This document shows, one piece after another, positions 22,698 through 39,708 of a DNA stretch of 64,000 nucleotides (position 1 is the first letter of the stretch; each line of letters opens with the position of its first letter). The notes beneath the pieces were generated by a model. That model was not told where the DNA came from and did not search any database. It saw nothing but the letters and a program-made list of their open reading frames with translations. This DNA is from Turritopsis dohrnii. Taxonomy: Eukaryota; Cnidaria; Hydrozoa; Anthoathecata; Oceaniidae. Both the position numbers and the translations under genes were made by a program. The stretch lies in contig BQMF02000143.1 in NCBI GenBank assembly GCA_027922465.2, forward strand, positions 620,001-684,000, read 5' to 3'.

Positions 22698-24016
22698 CAC
22701 TTTCAGAATCAGTTTGTTCATGTGGTTTATCAAACGAACACAAACCTGGTTTCAGTCAAAGACAACATTGATGGATTAACGAGAAAAGTTCTCAATATTG
22801 TACTGTTTGTTTGTTTTTCCTCACTTTTTTTCCTTTAATTTTTTTCAAAATATTGACTCGTAAATTTCGTGTTAGTTGTTTTTGTGATTTCATGTGAAAG
22901 CAAGCGATGACAATGAAGCGTATGGGCTTTAGTTTTATTTACGACAATATTGGAAGCTTTGTTGTCGAAGTAAAAGTCGTTGTTTCGTGTTTTCTTATGT
23001 TTTTCTCCTCTTTTCAGCATATTATTAATGAGATTCTGTTTTCCTTTGACATGGAGAAATGTTTACTTCCTTACTTTACTTTACTGTATAACTGATCTCG
23101 TTCATTATCTTATGATGTTTTGTCTCGATGGTTACCAAGGAGACAGCTAATACACTTCATTTTGACAGGTGCCATTTCATCAAGAACACTTTGTAAATGA
23201 TGCTTAAAGAACTTCCTGACATGGATTGAATGGTTGCAATGAAAACATAGATCTTTGCATTGTGCGTAATCTAATTTTATGTCTTTTTTAGGATTTGAAC
23301 CCCCCAAAAAACTCTGTGATACATGGATTTAAATTTCAAGTATGAAGAAGACTAAACAAATAAGGACTACAAACATCAGTTTTTGTTAGGAAACCTGTTC
23401 ATCTTCTCTTCGTTATCAATCTCTTACAATGAACAACTGACTGAAAAAGTGTTTTAAAAGGGTGTGTTGAGATTGACATAAGATAGTCGAAATCTTAAAA
23501 GAAAGGCCAATTAATATACAGACCTTTAAACTACACAAATGTTGTTAACTGTTCATCGCTAGCTATCTTTTAGGCTTGTTTTTTTTGTTCTATGAACACA
23601 CTGGCTTGTATCTTCAAAAAATAATTTTCTCCGAGACTAAAGTACCCCTAGCAGTTCTCGTTAAATGCGACCGGCTTCGTCCATCTATTGAGAGTCCCAA
23701 CTAACGAGAAAACCATGGAGTAACAAAAAGGGTGAATTTTACAGTGAATTTGTTTCAATTAACTAAGATAGTAGGAACGTATACGTTCATACGGTCTCAT
23801 ACTGCTAAAACTGTTGAACCTTTTTGCATCCGCCACAAACCATAGTTTTCTTGTGACACAAACTGATTCGTTAGATTTACATTTATGGATGTTGTGAAAC
23901 TAAGAAGGGGGGTGTTGAATAGTGTTGAATACGATGAAAGGAACGTTAAACCCAAAGAAGGAAAAAGTAAGAGATGAAAATGAAGAAAATGCTTCAATAT
24001 TATACCTCCCAAAGTT
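22698..24016. other. Intergenic, ABCG 3' flank
   Basis: No gene seen. Short ORFs on both strands have no splice support or recognisable motifs. The right part may contain more of the decayed hAT element whose coding relic starts at 24017. Confidence 0.4.
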
Positions 24017-24853
24017 TCAGACAGGGAAGACCAAATGGATCAAGGGGTCGTTTTCTGAAACATCAGCCTTCGAGATGGATTTTAACATTAATTCTTCTAC
24101 GTTGCTAAATTTCTTTAAAGCAGACTGCTCGAATCGATCATTGATTGCATTGATAATTGCATCAAGAGCTTGAAAATACATTGGTTTGAAATATTCGTGG
24201 GCTGTTTCTGGATGGTATGCATTGCTGGCTGGTCCTTCATAGCTTGTAACGTATTGGAAGATGGAATAATTTGGCCTCTTTCTCCTTCGTGGCAAGACTG
24301 GTGTCCCAATTTGTTGGATTGAGTTGGATGCTTTCTTAGTTGCTTCGAAAAATAAATCAAAATCTTCATCTTTTCTCATGCTCTGTAATGTATTTACAAC
24401 CAGATCAGCACACTTTTTACCCTTGATTGCTGCAGTAAAATTATCACATTCTTTGTGACTGTAATGATCTGTAATGGTCTCCTAATCAACTTTTCTTCCA
24501 AAGATTCCAAAGATGTCGTCATTTTGCACATCGTTATGTGTGTACTTGTGACCAACTCTTCCCTCAAGATGGATCTAAGGTATTTTGTTATTTGTGCCAA
24601 GAAGACGTAGTAATTGCGTAAAATTGTCATTCCCATCGTGGCCTTGCAATGCTATACCTAGGTAACCAAGGTGACGTAAGCATCGGATCACTTCCAGCAG
24701 GTATTTTCGTTTCTCAGCTCTCTTATTCGATAACTGGTTATCCATCAATTCTCTGACATCGTGACATTTTGGAATGGTAAGCTGGTACGAGGAGCAACTT
24801 TGTGACATTTCGATCCATGATGGACTGCAAAGCACTTTGGGGCTTTTTTCCAT
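24017..24853 (-). pseudogene. Decayed hAT/ZMYM1-type transposase fragment (DUF4371-like)
   Basis: Three overlapping minus-strand reading frames carry consecutive blocks of one protein. The first (24853-24575) has VIRCLRHLGYLGIALQGHDG followed by NDNFTQLLRLLG, a block typical of DUF4371/hAT-related transposases. The last (24379-24017) has FDLFFEATKKAS, PRRRKRPNYS and YFKPMYFQALDAIINAINDR, matching the C-terminal part of the same family. Frame changes between 24575 and 24394 and an in-frame stop show it is inactive. I found no terminal repeats, so the borders are unknown. Confidence 0.7.
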
Positions 24854-26229
24854 GGTATCCTTTGGTAACGCTTCTTCTTTTATTTATCTGATCTTTTAAA
24901 TTTCGCTTTCTTGATTGAATAACGCAATAATAGCAGAGGACGGTGTCATCTAGAAAGAAAATGTTAATTCTGTTACAGAAACTGTTTTAAGGTTTACTTT
25001 ATAATTATCAAGAAACAAATATCATTGTTGTATGCTTTCAAATAAGAATTTGTAAATTTATTGATTACGTGAAGCCCATACGCGTAAATATGTGTGTTTA
25101 ATTAACAATATTCAAATGTTTGAAGAAGAGTACCTTTCATCACCATGTAACCAAGGAAAATCATTAAACCAATCTTGTTGACGTGACCGATCTCTAGAGC
25201 CGAATGTTGTCTTTGGAAATTTGTAGTTTTTTGGTGGATGGAAAAATAATCCTTCTTCGATGGCCATTTCTGGCCTTATCAATTTTAAAAATCTTTTGCC
25301 TTAATATCCCAACCAAATAAAACTTCATAATGCAATGGAAAGGCAATAGCGCGTTCCCACCTGCTTTATCAAAGAATACCGACATTGATATTAGCATAGA
25401 AATACGATACGTATAATACGTATTTCTATGATATTAGATATTGACATTGGTACTGGATATTACTATGTTCAAAATCAAAATCTGATTTAACTTGATAATG
25501 TAAGCCTGTTCTTACGAAAAGCTTTGTATATTTTTAATACATTTCAACATGTATTTTTAATATAAAATCTGATCTATTTACTCATTATTACAACGAAGTT
25601 TGAGTGTTATTTTCTTTTTTAATATAGTGGACAAAAACATAAAAAAGACAAAAACTTTCAACGTGTGATACGAATAATGCATGGAGAGAAATATCAGAAA
25701 AATTAGATTTCATTGAAAATTAAGCAAAAAGTTTACAAGAATGATGTAGTCATGTAAACGTGGAAACGATTTTCGCGTCAAAATTAACCCGAAAAAATTA
25801 GGGCGATTTAGCGCCTAATGGAAACCAAGCTTAATAAGATATAATTTGAAATCCACTTGTTGAAATCGCGTTAATTTCATTGAAAATGTAAAGCAAAATT
25901 TCCTCAGTCACGCTAATTTCCTCTCCGCGTTAATTTCTTTTTTATGTTAATCATCGAGCGTTAATTTCTTGGAATTAGAAGCTGATGATGATGATATGTT
26001 AGTGAAGTCCCACAGTTGCTCAATCCTGGCGCTCCGTTCATAATTTCATGGTAACAACATAAATATAAAATGGCTGCTGTTAAGGGATGATCGGAAGCGA
26101 TGCACCACAAATGTACGGCCACAATTATTCCTAGTGCTAAACGATAATCTCATTCATATCATTTATCATCTATTTATTTCAGAAAAATATATAATATCTA
26201 CAACTAGCACAAAAAGCACAAGCAAAGGA
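24854..26229. other. Intergenic, upstream of the THEG-repeat gene
   Basis: No gene is visible apart from the presumed 5' UTR exon start near 26182. A hairpin occurs at 25395-25430. The 25.7-26.0 kb part has AT-rich text with repeated 'TTAATTTC' and no motif I can name. Confidence 0.4.
25395..25430. repeat. Short hairpin
   Basis: CATAGAAATACG and its exact reverse complement CGTATTTCTATG flank a 12-base, itself partly palindromic centre (ATACGTATAATA). Confidence 0.7.
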
Positions 26230-31000
<4,771 letters not shown>

Positions 31001-31522
31001 TATATTTTTCTTAAAAGAAGATTTATATATATATATATTGTATCTCTTTTTTATCCTTTCAATCTAATTTTATTATTTCTTTTTCGAGATATTTTTCATG
31101 AAATTTTTTTGATGTTCAATTTGATTGTAAAGTATCCTCAATCGACTGAGGTAGACTATTCATTATCAAAAAATATTTTAAGTCCCTTTTCTATAAATTT
31201 CAACCAACAAAAAAAAAATAAATCAAAAGCTATAGGATGGAATTGCATGCTTAAGAAAATTTCAACAAAGAATTTCAAATAGAGAAAGGACAAGAAGAAA
31301 CGAGACTTTTCTTTTTTATTCTTTTTACTTTTCATAATCTCTTTTGATTAAGACTTCGGATTCTTTATACCCCCAAACAAACTGTGCAAAGCGGCAAAAC
31401 TAGTTTTAAACTGTTAATCCTTTAAGGTAGGCTTAAAGAGCACAACGTGTGTGAAGTAGCTACTTTCTGCAATGTGTGTAACACCATTTTTAAAAACGAG
31501 TCTTCACAGAACTACTGTGAAT

Positions 31523-31720
31523 ATGATATCAAAGTATGTATCGAAATATAATTTTAGTGTAATTTTCACATTACTTGTTATTATACCCCACTTTGTAATG
31601 AAATTGCCTCGTTATGGAATTCAAAAGGCTGCCTCGAGTTATAATGAACAGTTAGCTTATCATTTATCCCTGAATAAACTGAAATTTGATAAGCGCTTTC
31701 CTGACCAAGTTACGTGGTAG
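31523..31720 (+). CDS. Possible small membrane protein, hypothetical
   Basis: A 65-codon ORF starting MISKYVSKYNFS, with one hydrophobic segment (VIFTLLVIIPHFV) near residues 12-26 and a basic, hydrophilic C-terminus ending FPDQVTW. It lies about 520 bp after the THEG-repeat stop. I recognise no family and see no splice or promoter support. It could equally be a chance ORF. Confidence 0.2.
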   Translation: MISKYVSKYNFSVIFTLLVIIPHFVMKLPRYGIQKAASSYNEQLAYHLSLNKLKFDKRFPDQVTW

Positions 31721-31786
31721 CTCCATTGATTTTAGTTTGTCATCCGACTTACTTTCTTGTGTGTGTTGAATAATAAGATCGATGGA

Positions 31787-31850
31787 ATGGAAATATTGCT
31801 TCAAGATCACTAAGGGAGAAAAATATTGCTTCAAGATCACTAAGGGAGAA
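31787..31850. repeat. ~30-bp tandem duplication
   Basis: AAATATTGCTTCAAGATCAC followed by TAAGGGAGA occurs twice in a row with near identity. Confidence 0.85.
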
Positions 31851-32127
31851 TTCATAGTACGTACGTAACGAAGTGGTGGGAAGGGTAGAAAAAACCCGAA
31901 AAAATCCGTACGTAGCATACTTTTTACGGATGCCTCCTAACATATATTTCATCATGATTTTATATAGCTTATTTGGTGCAGCAAAAATGTCAAAAAGCCA
32001 ACGATGCAGATTCCCTTGTAGAAAACGCCTGACTTTAGTTTTCTCATAACCTTCATCACATTTCAGTATTTTTAAATATAAAATCCGAAATATGACTTTT
32101 TCGACTTTCTTTTGACTTACAACCTAA

Positions 32128-32520
32128 GGGCCTGATCATAATGGGGTTTTTTTTTATCCCAGCAAAAAAATCGTCCCCGCGATTTTGCATTGCGATCATA
32201 TGATATTTTTGTCCCGTCTTGCCGGGATGACAATCACCCGGGGTATGTTATTGTTTATATAAAAATTGTAATTACTGCACACGCGTGAAACATTATCTCT
32301 CGTTCCGACAAGATGGGATAACTGTGATCATAATGGGAAAAACCCTCTTCGCTTAAGCGGCAAAAATAAACGAGATCCCGCTTAACCGGGACAGGGTGGT
32401 TTTTTTCGTTTTCCATATGATCAGAAAAAAAATCTGGTGAGAATTGCATAAAAGCTAGGATCTCGTTAAAACGTCTCGTCTGGCCCTGCCGCGATGAAAA
32501 GCCCCATATGATCAGCTCCT
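32128..32520. mobile_element. MITE with internal copies of its terminal motif
   Basis: The left end GGGCCTGATCATAATGGGGT is matched by the inverted right end GGAGCTGATCATATGGGGCT, with TAA next to both ends. The terminal GATCATAATGGG motif recurs in either orientation at about 32194, 32331 and 32415, next to T-runs and TCCC. It has no coding capacity. The TAA/TTA flank and GGG/GGA ends suggest PIF/Harbinger, without proof. Confidence 0.65.
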
Positions 32521-33590
32521 TAACCCCCTAACTTCGTGATTGCTACATGTTTTATTCTTGCATGGATCTTTAACATTATAAAGAGATCCTGTGATGGAAA
32601 TGACAATCTGGCACATACAGAGCTCATTAAGCTGATTAACATTCCTTTCCAGTATATTACAATTTCAAACAGATCAAATTATCCAATGCATATAAAGGCG
32701 AAAGTGATATTTTCAATGCGTGTGTAACTTTTAAAGTACTAAATATTCTAACTTCATATTTCATTTCACTTGAAATTCTTGAACCATTTAATACAATTCA
32801 GAAATTTCATTTTCAATTATATAGCTATCGGTATTTTACAATGAAAAATTTAAGGCCCTCACTCATCAAATCAAGTCTAAACATTTTGAGATCGATGAAG
32901 TCTATTGATAACAAACAAAGTATCATAAAAAAACTACAAAAGAGCTTGTTAATCAATTTTTAGAGCTTCATGCATGCGCCAAAATACAATTTTTCCTCAC
33001 GGAATTCTTTTAGTATGATGTTTTGTTGACATGGCAATTTAAGTGAGGTCCGCTGCCAAGAAACTGAAACTGAAAGAAAAATTTTGTGGATTGGTAAATT
33101 CTTTAATTTCTTTGATTGTCAATGTGAACAAATGGTTCATAATATTTGTTTGCCATGACTTCTGTTCTATAGAGATGGTAGCGTTGAAAACCGATTCGCG
33201 TGTCAATTATTACAGAAATTTTTACTTGTATAGAGTTTGAATCAATCAACAACTGAATATACTTGCTATTTAAACGTCGCGTTTAACCCAAACCACAAGT
33301 ATAGTTTCATTTTTGTGACCTTACTTTCTGTTATCTGCGGCTCTTGTGGAATGAAAACACTGATAGTGAAAATTGCTAAATTATATGAAAGATTTGAAGT
33401 TAGTAAGACAAAAGAATACGTGTAAACGAGGCGAAACTTGATACCTAATCATGAACTCATTGTTCAAACAGAAATTCAGGAAAAGGTTTATTTAGTTAAA
33501 ACAACTTGTTGTGTTACTTTTAAAAGAGAATGTGTAAAGTCTTTTTGGTAAGCGATTTTTTCAACACTGGAAGAAATTGGTTGTAGTTCA
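32521..33590. other. Intergenic, nothing recognised
   Basis: AT-rich, with only short ORFs on either strand and no splice-supported coding segment. Confidence 0.45.
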
Positions 33591-33592
33591 TG

Positions 33593-33707
33593 GACGACCT
33601 AATGGACACGGCAAAAGTTTGGACGACGCAACGGGTACGGCAAAAGTTTGGACGACGCAACGGTACGGCAAAAGTTTGGACGACGCAACGGGTACGGCAA
33701 AAGTTTT
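33593..33707 (+). repeat. 30-bp minisatellite, about four copies
   Basis: GGACGACGCAACGGGTACGG plus CAAAAGTTT repeats about four times. The first copy is diverged (GGACGACCTAATGGACACGG) and one copy lacks a base pair or two. The near multiple-of-three period opens an 80-codon reading frame with SLDDATGTA repeats, but nothing else supports a protein. Confidence 0.85.
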
Positions 33708-34564
33708 CAAATTAAGGACTAAAGAAAACCACATCTTAGCTCATTTTGGCTTGTTAACACTCTTAAAATCAACATTTTTTATACCACCCGTCGAGCTTAC
33801 ATTGCCTGCAGGTGATTAACCTTCCGTCGTCCCTGTATCTTTTAATTCGATCTTTTATATTTTCCCCTAAATTCGTTTCACAACCTGGAACTTACTTCTT
33901 TATTTGATGCTATTCAGGAAAATGACAAATATCTTTATCCAAGTTGATTTGCCCTTTCGATAAATGGACATCGAATAGGAGATCCTGGGTTTCAGTTGGG
34001 AAATATCCAATTCAATTACTTTACTAACCTCACTCTCTCTCTCTCTGTGTGTGTGGTCACTGCCACTTAAGATCCTAGGATATATTCAATTTATGATCTG
34101 CCTTCACATCTTTGGGATAAGACTCTACAAAAAATACTGAATGATGCTTACTTAAAGATTTCTCGCAATTAATATACGATAGATCTTATTAAGGCTGCAG
34201 ACAACTCTTGTCTTATATTCATGTAAGTATGTTCCATCAAAACAAGGTTGGTATGGACAAGTGAGTGAAAAAAGAAACGGCGAAGGAACAATAGCGTTTT
34301 AACTGCCTCGGTTTCAATTTTCAACCCAGCGTCTCTTATTAAAAAACTAAACGTTCCGTAATCTAAGTGAACAGGTGTTTATGGGAGTTGTAATCTCAAA
34401 TCAAACGCCACAACCGTTAAAATTTATTCAAAGAGATGAAATTACGTGTTTTTGCTAAGTAACAAATATCTTCTTCTTTTGTGCTTTAAGCTTTTTATAT
34501 ATGTGTTATTCTTTATAACGTATCAAGAAAAAAAACATTTTGTATACAACCTTTCGAATTTTAC

Positions 34565-34860
34565 ACGTCGTCGTCAGGCAATCTGTACAATTGATGAAGT
34601 CCCATCGATTCTATGACAATAACCCGACTGACACTTCTTCGATGGACACTAAGGATACCAATAACCCAACTATAACTTAATCTTAACCCTACCCTAGCCC
34701 TAGCCCTAACACTCCTCCTATTATTGGTCGTCGGGGAATGTCCGGTCGGGCAACTGTCCGGTATGGCAAATGTCCGTCGAGGAAGTATCATCGGGTTATT
34801 CTCCTCGGGGAATGTCCGGTTGGGCTTCTGTGCGGAAACTGTCGTGTCAATTGTTATTAC
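34565..34860. repeat. Foldback element with degenerate CGGG-TGTCCGG repeats
   Basis: The reverse complement of 34621-34656 (…GTGTCCATCGAAGAAGTGTC…) resembles 34766-34802 (…TGTCCGTCGAGGAAGTATCA…), both ending in TCGGGTTATT. The right half has several variants of CGGGGAATGTCCGGT at about 34731, 34747 and 34805. The centre contains CCCTAGCCCTAGCCCTAAC. It is probably a diverged transposable element. Confidence 0.55.
34683..34710. repeat. Short telomere-like CCCTA(A/G) tract
   Basis: CCCTACCCTAGCCCTAGCCCTAAC is a degenerate CCCTAA tract of about four units inside the foldback element. It is too short and impure for a chromosome end. Confidence 0.6.
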
Positions 34861-35498
34861 TTTCAACCATAGCCACAAGAAAGACGAACTAACTGTTTTA
34901 AATAAGTCGTGTTACTATGTGACTCATAAAAAATCTTCAAAAATAATTATCCATTGAAGCGAAAAGTATTCTTCGCAATGAATGTCATAAATATCGTACA
35001 TTCTTATAACCCTACAAGTCTGAATAAGGAGTTATAAAAAAAACATGAAAACTGAATAACGAAATGGATGGAAATCAATGAGAAACTTCAAACTTTGTTT
35101 ATAAAATTTTAATAAGAATGAATACAAGTTTTCTTTCTTTTTCTCATCTTCTTTTTTATTTTTTCTCTTTTTTTTTTTGCATTTGCTTCAAAATGAATAA
35201 TGAATAGAAACACCTGTAGATTTAAAGAAGAAAAGAGAAATCGACGAATATGTGAAAGAAAGAAAAAGTGAAAAAAGCAATATGAATATTTAGAAAAATC
35301 TTATCTTTAATAATGTAACTATATAATGTACGCACAGACAAATCAAAAAGAAAAAAACAAACATTTGACTGGATCAGATATTAAGAAGGTTTGACCAGGT
35401 GATTATCGACAAATGTTTACAATAGATTGATTTTAACTGATGTCATCAAGTAAATATCAAGGAGTCTTTTTTACAGGATTTGAACTAGTATATAAACT
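34861..35498. other. Intergenic, upstream of the two-membrane-segment gene
   Basis: AT-rich with T/C-rich runs at 35125-35180. TATAAA occurs at 35491-35496, immediately before the ATG at 35499, too close to act as the TATA box for that start unless transcription begins upstream. Confidence 0.35.
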
Positions 35499-38400
35499 AT
35501 GCTGAAACATTTATCTGCTCGAGGAGAGTCAAGAAATAGTTGTTATAACGAATACGACATATCAGGTGTGGAGGAGAACGCACTCATTAACATCGCACAT
35601 GATGGAGATAACTGTGTTGATAGGACAGACGTAGGTAAGACAAATTTATCTCCAATTCATTCTTCTACATGTTAACATGTTCGATAAACAGGTGTCAGGA
35701 CAAGTCTAGATTTGAAGGGAATGATTTTATTATTATTATTATTATAATTATTATTATTTGGCATATTTATACAGGTTAACTTTTTCAGATAAAATCTGTT
35801 ATCAATAAAGGACCTGTTATAAAACCTAAAATATATAAAAGTAAAATATATAAAGTAAAACCACTGCTAAATTCTGTCAGGTAAAAGGAAAATATGGAAT
35901 AGAATTAGGCAGTAGGAATTAAAGTAAAAAGAAACATAAGGCAGCTTATGGGGTTCTAGGGCAATACCTCCTCTCTCCCCCCAGGGGGTTGTCCTGAACA
36001 GGTTCAGGGGATAAACTGATTTATCCGTCCTTTCAAATCTGGACTTCACGGGGCGTTGTTTTTCCACTCCCACAGATGAACATCTAACGCCAACATATCA
36101 TGAATTCATCGCCATCAAAGGCCGGAATAAAGACGGCGATATATAGTCATCTGATGTCTGTCCGGGATTCCATATTGTTTACGAGCTGAAGAAGAATACA
36201 CTTTCATGATTTTTAATCAACCACATTGTCCAAGGCTAGTCCCGCCATTCCATAGTTAAAAAACTTCCACTCGACTTGAACATTTTCTATATTTCAAGAG
36301 ATTCCCAACACACGCGAGATAGGCATAAGCAAAGATTTTTTTTTCATGACGGATGTTTTTTGTAGAAGATGAATCTAACATAACACTATTAAAATCAAAA
36401 GAAAAGGAAATTTTTACTGTCATCTTTTTGTGCTACTTTTTTGTTCCGCACGTCACAGAAAAAAACGTATTACCACAAAAGGCATTCATTCGAGTTATCG
36501 ACACACCATACCGCCATCAAAACAGTTAGTTTTCATCAAACATTCGTCGGAGAAAGTCAGAGAAAAATTATTTTCAATTTATGTAAAAAAACAAAAATAA
36601 AAAATAAAAAAATAGTCAGAAAAAAATAGGAATAACTTGAATTCGATGTAAGGTATACATGAAACATTGATGAAGTTGATAATTTAGTAGTACGCCATGT
36701 TTATTTTGGGCGATTATATATTTATGCTTTTTCGTGAGAGATCTTAAAGTACTTTGAATATACGTCAATCTGAAACTAATGAATTATTTAAAACGCACAC
36801 TATTTCTTAACTACTTATGAGATTCTTTACGTTCCAAAAGTTCAAAACACGAGTGAAATATGAAACTATCGATATTCATAACAAATTTCTTCATTGTGCG
36901 CTGCAGGAAAGTTCATACGTAAGTGACTATTTATTTTGTTTACGATTCATCATAGAAAACACTTTGCTAAGTACAGCATCAACCACAACGACGGCTGAAA
37001 CAGTTGAAAAGAGTTCTTCGAATACGGATGGAATAAGCATTCTCCTAACTAAGCCAACCATCAAGAAAATCATAGAACGAAGAAAATCAGAACTGTACTT
37101 AAAGGAAAATATCGACGCTACAATACAGGAGAGTAAGGAGAAAGTGAAAGTCGATCAATCAAAAGAGAGTATTGAAGAAGTCCAAAAAGATAACTCAACG
37201 ATCGTCATTCATCGACGGAAACGTGAACAGTTGTCCGACACGTCGTCTGAAAGTGGTATCGCGTCACAAGTGAGTGATACGAATCAACAAAATTCAAACA
37301 CTGAGGAGAATTGTAACGAGGTTGCTATACAAAAGGATTTTTGGAAAATTGAACCTGAATTATCACTCCCTCCACTAGCGTCTAGTTCACCGTCGAAAGT
37401 TCTCGAGAAAGAAAGGTTATCTCGTAGCCAAGAACTTTTAAATTCCGATCAGTCTCCTCAGAGAGCACAGGTCGAATGCTCGCTCGGTTATAGCACATTA
37501 GACGGAAGGTTTCGCAAGAGAAACCTACACTTAAATAACTCGATCAACAGTATCGATTTAAAACGATTGCGTCAAAGAAATCGTGAGCTAGATCGTATAA
37601 GAGAGAGTATGGATCACATAGATCGAGTTAGCGTGGCCAGTGATATGAGGTATCGAGCGGAGCACCATATCGGTAAAAGTCACACGCTGGACAGAAGAAT
37701 AGAGAAAAACTCATATCTAAACGAAGCTCCATTAGAACCTCGATACACGAGACCACAAAGCGTTGACCCTGAAATGCTTCGTTATAACGCATGTACACCA
37801 AACAGCAATTCGTTATTGATTCCAGCAAATTCTTTAAGGAACTTTCACCGCAATGATCAACATCGTTCTAGTTGCTACAGTGTGAGCGCTAACAGTTCTG
37901 TCAGTAACATATATCCGCAAACATCGAGAAGTGTAGGGCTAGGAACATCAGTCAGCAAAGCGATGACAAATAGCGATTGCGTATGTGGTACGATGGGAAG
38001 GCGACCTGTTCTTGAAAAAATCAACGAAGACTTGGAACAGGAACGCGAGTTGCATGTAATACGAAAAAGAAACCCCCTGAGTTATCAGAAAAAGTGTAAA
38101 TACTTAACTGTTTTCCTTATCGTATTGAACTTTATGGCATGTATGATCGGGGGTATACTACTTCGTTTTGTTGGATATTATCCACAAACTATTTCATTAA
38201 ATCAAGGTGACGGCAAAATCGTTGAAATGTCTTCCATGTTTTGTAGTGGTCTCACAGTCAGTTCAAAGACGACTGACGTGCGAGCTATTACTTTCCGACA
38301 AACGGCACGCCGGCTGAATTCAACACATTACAGTCGCAAAGAGGAACTAACAATATTTCCAACAGTAGTCTGGAAACGAAAGTTTTATTTGCTAAAACAC

Positions 38401-39663
38401 AGTATACTGAAATTTACCGTCAAGACAGAACATCTCGTTGACGTCTTGACGTTCGACAGTGAACACAAATACGACGTGTGGTTGAAGCGAAAAGAGTCTA
38501 AAACTTATATCCAGAAGAAATCGTGCTGCCTCAACACCAAACAAAAGCAAGGTCACGTGTCCATCAACGCCAAACAAGATGGCTTCTACGTTATTGCCAT
38601 ACACAATTCTCAAGAATTATTTCCAGTAATTGTTAAAGCTCAAATGACAGCTAACAGGTTCATGTATGACTTCGTGCAAACAAAAGACTCGTGTACGGCA
38701 GGAATAACCGACTCGTGTACCGTCGATTATAACTTTAATACGATAGATGATATTGCTCTGGAAGTTCCTATTGATCGAAGTACACCAAACGAAATTTCAA
38801 AATCTGCCGAGATCGTTTGGCAGTGCAAAGCACGTGTTTGGTTTTATTTCGTCGTGTTTGCTTTGACCGGTCTTTTTATTTCCACTTTTCTAATATCTTG
38901 TTATTTCCTGTTTAAATGTATAATCAATCATGGGAAATGCTGTTCCACCGACGTTCAAAAGCAAAGTAGAGATAACTTTCAGTATTATGACAACTTTGGT
39001 CGGACGAACAGTGATATTTCCACGAACGATAATGGAACAGCAAGTATATCAAAAAGCAACTTACTTTCCTCACGAAGCGGTGGAGTTCATGCTTCCATGT
39101 ATTCCGATACAGCCAGCGAGAGCTCGAAGTTCATCGGCCATTTATTACAACCAAAAGCATCAACGTTGCCTAGACAACTAAGCAGACGATCTGTCGGTCA
39201 TAACAATAACATTGCTTCTATCTATAACGAAGCGCCGCTCTGTATTGATGCAGCGGACAGTGGAATTTCTGAACCCAATTTCAGTCCAACTGGTCAAAAA
39301 AATGTAAATGCACATGAATTACTACACTATCAAGGGATGCAGTTTCAATACTTAAAAGCATTACGTAACCACCAGATGGATGTAGCAAATGGACCTAGCA
39401 TTAGGGAGTTATTAAAACGACCCAAATCCGTTAATTCGGATTCTCCATATTTCGGTGGATATTCCCCGGAGAAACAATTACGATATCGTCAAGAAATGAA
39501 CAATCGTGGTTTTTACAGCACGTATAGCCTGAACAGAAACTATGACGGTCTACACATCACGCCCGATATAGACTTTTTTACTCGGAACACAGGCTATAAA
39601 ACTGAAATGGAAGATGGCCGTGGAAAGGAGTTGAATTATGACAGTAGTGAGATATATCTTTAG
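35499..39663 (+). CDS. Unrecognised two-membrane-segment protein with Ser-rich cytosolic arms
   Basis: I do not recognise this protein. Exon 1 (35499-35634) starts MLKHLSARGESRNSC, is open throughout and ends in GTAAGA at phase 1. The long exon is open from 36817 to the stop at 39663. The most likely acceptor is at 36975-36976 (exon from 36977), which restores phase and gives about 940 residues; another at about 37001-37003 also fits. The first ~430 residues are hydrophilic, Ser/Arg-rich and probably disordered. A hydrophobic segment (LTVFLIVLNFMACMIGGILL) is followed by a ~220-residue Cys-containing loop, then a second segment (VWFYFVVFALTGLFISTFLI) and a ~250-residue Ser/Tyr-rich tail. N- and C-terminal arms are probably cytosolic. 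The layout recalls ectodomain-bearing APD-like membrane proteins, but no RING domain is seen. The ATG at 36817 is probably intronic. Confidence 0.7.
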
Positions 39664-39708
39664 ATCGCACTGTCAGCTTATAGTAGTCATCCATATTTTT
39701 AACATATT

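Larger units (their letters stand above)
31001..32124. other. Intergenic, 3' of the THEG-repeat gene
   Basis: AT-rich with a TATA-type run at 31028-31040. A ~30-bp tandem duplication lies at 31787-31850 and a small ORF at 31523-31720. Confidence 0.45.

Noticed and set aside
33577..33819. Repeat-containing small protein
   Set aside because: The frame is open because the minisatellite period is near a multiple of three; no splice sites, signal peptide or homology.
34683..34710. Chromosome-end telomere tract
   Set aside because: Only about four degenerate units, internal to a foldback element with genes on both sides.
36817..36976. ATG at 36817 as the start of the long ORF
   Set aside because: The first ~53 codons look unlike the rest, and an upstream exon with a strong donor in matching phase is present at 35499-35634.
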